Below, piece after piece: positions 30,408-34,177 of a stretch of DNA of 34,177 nt. This DNA comes from DATEDA01 sp963789885 (lineage in GTDB: Bacteria; Pseudomonadota; Gammaproteobacteria; Burkholderiales; SG8-39). The translations under genes were made by a program, and so were the position numbers. Under the pieces are notes generated by a model, which saw only the letters and a program-made list of their open reading frames with translations, had not been told where the DNA came from and ran no database searches. The stretch spans positions 1-34,177 of the forward strand of contig CAWBNB010000023.1 in assembly GCA_963789885.1 (NCBI GenBank), written 5' to 3'. Each line of letters begins with the position of its first letter. Within the stretch, counting starts at the first letter, position 1.

Positions 30408-30992
30408 ATGAAGCAGCTCGCGATCGCCGCGGCCGCGATGCTCGCGGCCGCGACCGCCAGCGCGCAGATGTACCGCTGGGTCGACAAGGACGGCAAGGTC
30501 TACTACACCGATACCCCGCCGCCGGCGGCGGCCAAGGGCGTCCAGAAGCGAGGGATGGCGGCAGCGCCCACTGATGCGGGCCCCGCAGCGCCCTACGCGG
30601 TCCAGCAAGCCGCGAAGAACTTCCCGGTCGTCGTCTACACCGCGCCCAACTGCGGCCAGCCGTGCGCCGACGGCAAGGCGCTGCTCGCAGCACGCGGCGT
30701 GCCGTACCGCGAGGTCGCGATCGGCGACGGCTTCACCGCCGAGGATCTCAAGAAAGCGACCGGCGGAGATACGGTGCCGGTCATGATGGTCGGGCGGAGC
30801 GCGACGCGCGGGTTCGAGACCGAGATGTGGCACAGCGCGCTCGATGCCGCGAACTATCCGCGCGGCGCACCGCCGCTCTCGGCGGCGGCGCAGAAGGCGG
30901 CGATGGCGCCGGCCGCCGAGGCCGACGCGCCGAAGGCGCAGCCCGCGCCGGCGGAGCCCGCGAAACCGCTCGGGCCGTACGCGCCGAAGTAG
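30408..30992 (+). CDS. Exported DUF4124-glutaredoxin-like protein
   Basis: A 194-residue protein with a signal peptide (MKQLAIAAAAMLAAATASA, cut before QM). Next comes a short DUF4124 motif (MYRWVDKDGKVYYTDTPPP, about 22-40), then a glutaredoxin-like domain (about 70-150: VVVYTAPNCGQPCADGKALL, YREVAIGD, GGDTVPVMMVG). The tail (about 160-194) is Ala/Pro/Lys-rich. The two cysteines are spaced C-x-x-x-C instead of the usual C-x-x-C. A periplasmic thiol role is likely but untested. ATG 30408 is chosen since GAGGGGG precedes it; an in-frame ATG at 30378 would add ten residues and spoil the signal peptide. Confidence 0.85.
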   Translation: MKQLAIAAAAMLAAATASAQMYRWVDKDGKVYYTDTPPPAAAKGVQKRGMAAAPTDAGPAAPYAVQQAAKNFPVVVYTAPNCGQPCADGKALLAARGVPYREVAIGDGFTAEDLKKATGGDTVPVMMVGRSATRGFETEMWHSALDAANYPRGAPPLSAAAQKAAMAPAAEADAPKAQPAPAEPAKPLGPYAPK

Positions 30993-31038
30993 CCTCGCGC
31001 ACGCCGGCCGCGCGCCGGCCCTGACGTACACTCGCGCG

Positions 31039-31134
31039 ATGAAGGTCGCGGCGTGGAACGTGAGCATTGAACGATCAAGGAGGGCGATGCCCCCCTTGCA
31101 CCCCCTGCAGCAGCGCGTCGCGAGCTTCGAATGA
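31039..31134 (+). CDS. Short ORF upstream of xthA with an XthA-like N-terminus
   Basis: A 31-codon frame beginning MKVAAWNVSIERSRR. Its first eight residues copy the XthA start (MKLATWNV), and the DNA matches over about 23 bases with four differences, 92 bases apart. Its TGA overlaps the xthA ATG (ATGA). An internal ATG at 31087 has a good AAGGAGGG site in front. TACACT lies just upstream of the first ATG. It is either a remnant of a partial duplication or a leader peptide coupled to xthA. I cannot tell whether it is translated. Confidence 0.4.
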   Translation: MKVAAWNVSIERSRRAMPPLHPLQQRVASFE

Positions 31135-31898
31135 AGCTCGCGACGTGGAACGTCAACTCGCTGAAGGTCCGCCTCCCCCATCTCCTCGACTGGCTCGCGG
31201 CGAATTCGCCCGACGTCGTCTGCCTCCAGGAGCTCAAGGTCGAGGATCACAACTTCCCCGCGGCCGAGATCGAGGCGGCTGGCTACCGGTGCGCGTTCTC
31301 GGGGCAGAAGACCTATAACGGCGTCGCGATCCTCGCGCGCTCGCCGCTCGCCGCCGTTCAGACGGGAATCCCCGGCTTCGAGGACGACCAGAAGCGCGTG
31401 CTGAGCGCAAGCGTCGGCGACGTGCGCGTCGTCTGCGCGTACGTCCCGAACGGCCAGGCGGTCGGCACCGAGAAGTACGAGTACAAGCTCAAGTGGTTGC
31501 GCGCGTTCGCCGACTGGCTGCGCGCGGAACTCGCCGCGCACCCGAACCTCGTCGTGCTCGGCGACTACAACGTCGCGCCCGAAGACCGCGACGTGCACGA
31601 CCCTAAGCTCTGGGCAGGCCAGGTGCTCTGCAGCGAGCCCGAGCGCGCCGCCTTCCGCGCGCTGCTCGACCTGGGGCTCAAGGACAGCTTTCGCCTCTTC
31701 GAGCAGCCGGAGAAGTCGTACACCTGGTGGGACTACCGGCTCAACGCCTTCAAGCGCAACCTGGGCCTGCGCATCGACCACATCCTGGTGGGCCCCGCCC
31801 TCGCCGCGAAGTGCGTGCGCTGCGCGATCGACCCCGCCCCGCGGCGGCTCGAGCGGCCGTCCGATCACGCGCCGGTGGTGGCGGAACTCACGACCTGA
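31131..31898 (+). CDS. xthA: Exodeoxyribonuclease III (AP endonuclease family)
   Basis: A 255-residue metal-dependent nuclease that repairs abasic sites and removes 3' blocks. The active-site set is complete: Asn in TWNVNSLK, Glu in CLQELK, Tyr in CAYVPNGQ, Asp and Asn in GDYNVAPEDRDV, Asp in LRIDHILV and the final SDHAPVVAEL. The length is standard. The ATG at 31131 lacks a good ribosome-binding site of its own and overlaps the stop of a short upstream ORF, so translational coupling is possible. A 71-base gap separates it from the next gene. Confidence 0.95.
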   Translation: MKLATWNVNSLKVRLPHLLDWLAANSPDVVCLQELKVEDHNFPAAEIEAAGYRCAFSGQKTYNGVAILARSPLAAVQTGIPGFEDDQKRVLSASVGDVRVVCAYVPNGQAVGTEKYEYKLKWLRAFADWLRAELAAHPNLVVLGDYNVAPEDRDVHDPKLWAGQVLCSEPERAAFRALLDLGLKDSFRLFEQPEKSYTWWDYRLNAFKRNLGLRIDHILVGPALAAKCVRCAIDPAPRRLERPSDHAPVVAELTT

Positions 31899-31934
31899 GC
31901 GCGGAACGCCGCATCCGACGGCGGATTCCCGGCG

Positions 31935-31940
31935 TACACT
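31935..31940 (+). promoter_or_regulatory. -10-like hexamer TACACT
   Basis: TACACT at 31935-31940, 29 bases before GTG 31970, with the same surroundings (GCGTACACTC) as the hexamer before the xthA leader at 31027-31032 (ACGTACACTC). Confidence 0.35.
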
Positions 31941-31969
31941 CCTCGTCCTCCTCCTCGGGCCGTCCCGAC

Positions 31970-32371
31970 GTGGAACTCGCCGACGACATCCGCAAGCGCG
32001 GCTTCAAGAAGTGGTACGAGCGCCAGCTCATCGAGAGCCACGCTTACCTCGTCACCTGCTTCCTCTGCATGATCCTCGTGGCCGCGCTCCTGGAGGAGGT
32101 AAGCTTCCGTGCGCCCGGGCTGAAGCCCTTTCTCATGCTCGCCGTCATCGCGGGCGGCGGGCTCCTCGGCCTGGTCTCCTGGCTCCGTTATCGGACGATC
32201 ATGGTCACGGCCGAGCGCTTTGGCGACCGCTCGGTGTGCGAGCAGTGCCGCGCCTACGCGAAATTCGACATCGTCGCGTCGGGCGGCGCCCCGGCGACGC
32301 CCGACACCGAACCGGACCCCTGGCTGCGCGTGCGGTGCAGAAAATGCGGACACGACTGGACGATGCCCTGA
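31970..32371 (+). CDS. Small membrane protein with C-terminal zinc ribbon
   Basis: A 133-residue protein not assigned to a family. A charged N-terminus (DIRKRGFKKWYERQLIE) precedes two hydrophobic helices (about 25-42, YLVTCFLCMILVAALLE, and about 50-68, LMLAVIAGGGLLGLVSWL). The C-terminal cytoplasmic or soluble part holds two cysteine pairs, CEQC and CRKC-GHDW, about 45 residues apart, the pattern of a zinc ribbon. The start is GTG 31970, chosen as the first usable codon before the conserved-looking N-terminus, with a weak ribosome-binding site. The last 28 bases overlap the next membrane-protein gene, so the two are probably translated together. Confidence 0.7.
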   Translation: MELADDIRKRGFKKWYERQLIESHAYLVTCFLCMILVAALLEEVSFRAPGLKPFLMLAVIAGGGLLGLVSWLRYRTIMVTAERFGDRSVCEQCRAYAKFDIVASGGAPATPDTEPDPWLRVRCRKCGHDWTMP

Positions 32372-33045
32372 CCGGCGATCGCCGCGAGGTGACCGCGGGT
32401 CTGCTCGTGCTCGCGATCGCGTTCGCACTCGACCGCCTGTCGCCGATGTGGGGGCAGATCGCCGCCGGCGTCGGCCTGTGGGCGTTCGGACTGACGGTCC
32501 TCGCGCGCGCATCGGGGCTGCGGCGCCGGATGCTCTTCGCGGTCCTCGCCTGGGCGAGCGCGGGCGAGCTGTTCTGCTCCCTCTTGTGGGGGCTCTACAC
32601 CTACCGCCTCGGCAACATCCCGCACTTCGTGCCGCCGGGCCACGTCCTCGTGTTCATGATCGGGTTGCAACTCGCGCGGGCGGTCACGCCGGTCGCAGCG
32701 GACCGGCTGACCGCGGCGTACGCAGTGCTGACCGCATGTGCCGCCGTGTTCCTCGGCGACGAGTTCAGCGTGTTTCTCTTCGCCGTCTACCTGCTCGTCT
32801 ACCGGCTCAAACCCGATGTGCGCCCGCTGCTGGCGACGATGTTCCTCGTCACGCTCGCGCTCGAGCTCGTCGGGACCACCCTCGGGACCTGGGCCTGGGC
32901 GCCACGCGCGCCGGTGCTTGGGCTCACGACCACCAACCCGCCGTTCTCCGTGGCAGCGTTTTATTGCGTGCTCGACACGCTCGTGTTCCTCACGATCCGG
33001 AGCCGGTTTCAGCGCTTCGTCGAGCTCAGGCTATCCACTCGCTGA
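32344..33045 (+). CDS. Polytopic integral membrane protein of unknown function
   Basis: A 233-residue hydrophobic protein with about six to eight transmembrane helices (for example VTAGLLVLAIAFALDRL, MLFAVLAWASAGELFCSLLW, VLVFMIGLQLARAV, FSVFLFAVYLLVYRL, LLATMFLVTLALELVGTTLG). Possible functional residues within or near helices include GDEF, W-x-W (GTWAWAP) and a helix-end acidic pair. I do not recognise the family. ATG 32344 overlaps the zinc-ribbon gene by 28 bases in another frame. The 3' end overlaps the convergent ThDP enzyme gene by 20 bases. Confidence 0.72.
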   Translation: MRTRLDDALTGDRREVTAGLLVLAIAFALDRLSPMWGQIAAGVGLWAFGLTVLARASGLRRRMLFAVLAWASAGELFCSLLWGLYTYRLGNIPHFVPPGHVLVFMIGLQLARAVTPVAADRLTAAYAVLTACAAVFLGDEFSVFLFAVYLLVYRLKPDVRPLLATMFLVTLALELVGTTLGTWAWAPRAPVLGLTTTNPPFSVAAFYCVLDTLVFLTIRSRFQRFVELRLSTR

Positions 33046-34177
33046 CCGGCGCACGCGCCTCCTGCAGCGGCTGACAGACGACATCGACGAGCGCCGGCTC
33101 GCCGAGCGCGGTCGCGGCCGCGAGCGCATCGCGCAGCTTCGCCGGGTCGTCGACGCGCCAGCTCTTCACCCCGAACGCCGACGCCACTGCGGCGTGATCG
33201 GTCGCGCCGAAGTCGACCGAGAAATAGCGCTCGCCGAACCCCGACTTCTGCCCGGCCTTGATCCAGCCGTAGGTCGCGTTCGAGATCACGACCATCGCGA
33301 GCGGGACGCGGTGGCGGACGATCGTCTCGAGCTCGCCGGCGGTCATGCCGAAGCTGCCGTCGCCCATGACGGCGACGACCTTCGCGCCCGGCCGACCGAA
33401 GTGCGCGCCGACCGCCGCGGCCATCGAGTACCCGAGCGCGCCGTGCGCGCGGTTCGAGAAGTAGTGGCGGCCGGTGCGCGCGATCCGGTAGTACGCCGAA
33501 AGGTACGGGCATGGGGTTCCGGGATCGGCGACGACGATCGCGTCCTCGGGCAGCACCGAGTTCAAGGTCGCCACGACCCGCTCGGGCCGGATCGGCCGCT
33601 CGTCCGAGCGCGCGAGCGGCTCGAACGCGCCGAGCTTCTCCGCTTTCGCCTTCGCCGCGGCGTCGCGTCCCCAGCCGCCGCTCTTCGGCGCGAGCGCGTC
33701 GCGCAACGCCGCCAGCGTGAGCTTGGCGTCGCCGATCAGCGCAACCGCGGTCGGATAATTGGCGCCGATCACCCGCGGGTCGACGTCAAGGTGGATCACG
33801 GTCACCTTGCCCGGCGTCGGGAAGCGCCAGCGTTCGGTCGTGACCGAACCCGCGCGGCAGCCGACGAACACGACGAGGTCGGCCGCGGCAACGACGGCGC
33901 GCGTCGGCAGGGTCCCGCCGTTCGAGCCGACAACGCCGATCGCGAGCGCGTGATCCTCGCTGATGGATCCTTTACCGCTGATCGTCGTCGCAACTGGCGC
34001 GCCGAGCGCGTCCGCACACCCCGCGAGCTCTGCCTCCGCGCCCGAGATCACCACGCCCCCGCCGACGACGAACAGCGGCCGCTCGGCGGCCGCGAGCAGC
34101 CGCGCCGCGGCGGCGACCGCCACCGCATCGGCCACCGATCGCCGCGCGGGATACTCGCCGAGCGAGGCATCGGCCCA
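33026..34177 (-). CDS. Thiamine pyrophosphate-binding enzyme (acetolactate synthase-like), partial
   Basis: The C-terminal 383 residues of a ThDP enzyme; the start lies beyond the window. The middle domain has LFVVGGGVVISGAEAEL and VFVGCRAGSVTTERW, then KVTVIHLDVDPRVIGANYP, the form of the acetolactate synthase/benzoylformate decarboxylase superfamily. The C-terminal ThDP domain has ADPGTPCPYLSAYY, AHGALGYSMAAAVGA, the GDG motif VVAVMGDGSFGMTAGELETI and NATYGWIKAGQ. The exact reaction cannot be fixed without the N-terminal domain. It converges on the membrane-protein gene with a 20-base overlap. Confidence 0.88.
   Translation of the reverse strand, partial: WADASLGEYPARRSVADAVAVAAAARLLAAAERPLFVVGGGVVISGAEAELAGCADALGAPVATTISGKGSISEDHALAIGVVGSNGGTLPTRAVVAAADLVVFVGCRAGSVTTERWRFPTPGKVTVIHLDVDPRVIGANYPTAVALIGDAKLTLAALRDALAPKSGGWGRDAAAKAKAEKLGAFEPLARSDERPIRPERVVATLNSVLPEDAIVVADPGTPCPYLSAYYRIARTGRHYFSNRAHGALGYSMAAAVGAHFGRPGAKVVAVMGDGSFGMTAGELETIVRHRVPLAMVVISNATYGWIKAGQKSGFGERYFSVDFGATDHAAVASAFGVKSWRVDDPAKLRDALAAATALGEPALVDVVCQPLQEARAPVSEWIA

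Noticed and set aside
1..34177. tRNA, rRNA, CRISPR array, insertion sequence or phage genes
   Set aside because: No cloverleaf, GTTCGA arm context, regularly spaced repeats, transposase motifs or terminal inverted repeats were seen in the intergenic spaces.

Overview
The window is GC-rich, densely coded chromosomal DNA from a betaproteobacterium, most likely Burkholderiales or a close relative. This is inferred from gene content: a Bug-type tripartite tricarboxylate receptor, an aceE-aceF-lpdA operon whose E3 carries its own lipoyl domain, a DUF1631 protein, a DUF4124-glutaredoxin protein, and YggX next to argA. I see no rRNA, tRNA, insertion sequence, prophage, CRISPR array or origin. Genes lie in short operons on both strands.

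Layout. 1-7231 (+) is an acid-sugar catabolic cluster: an IlvD/Edd sugar-acid dehydratase (cut by the window start and broken by three frameshifts), a glutathione S-transferase, a small TonB-like lipoprotein, a DUF1537 kinase with its PdxA2 dehydrogenase partner, an HpcH/HpaI aldolase and a UxaA/GarD-type dehydratase. 7232-9885 is a 353-bp leader and a large DUF1631 gene that ends in a nested-stem terminator. 9981-14183 holds a small unknown protein, an alpha/beta hydrolase (-), a Bug receptor and an AidB-like acyl-CoA dehydrogenase. 14164-16094 has a thioredoxin-like protein (-), rsmE and a secreted ankyrin protein (-). 16200-19387 has argA (one frameshift), yggX, then phoU and rpiA (-). 19506-20228 is an outer-membrane beta-barrel protein. 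20275-26457 (-) is the pyruvate dehydrogenase operon aceE-aceF-lpdA, with an in-frame TAG in aceF. 26724-30306 (+) is folD, a cysteine hydrolase and prlC. 30408-33045 (+) holds a DUF4124-glutaredoxin protein, xthA and two membrane proteins. 33026 to the end is a partial ThDP-dependent enzyme (-).

How the genes work together. The first 7 kb reads as a pathway that dehydrates, phosphorylates, oxidises/decarboxylates and cleaves sugar acids to central metabolites, and pyruvate from such a route could feed the PDH complex. The rest is mostly housekeeping: arginine and folate metabolism, pentose phosphate, phosphate signalling, rRNA modification, DNA repair and peptide turnover.

Most notable observations: (i) five coding lesions in conserved genes, four of them +1 shifts and one TAC-to-TAG change just before the AceF catalytic His, a pattern that could be sequencing error or real decay; (ii) a near-consensus Pho box before phoU with a -10-like hexamer 10 nt downstream; (iii) a recurrent TAGAAT-type -10 hexamer 25-50 nt before many start codons, including two arranged as a perfect inverted repeat between divergent genes; (iv) a short ORF before xthA that copies the XthA N-terminus and overlaps its start; (v) inverted repeats between aceE and folD. 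I did not find a clearly new multi-gene system. The acid-sugar cluster and the paired membrane genes at 31970-33045 are the best candidates for undescribed function.
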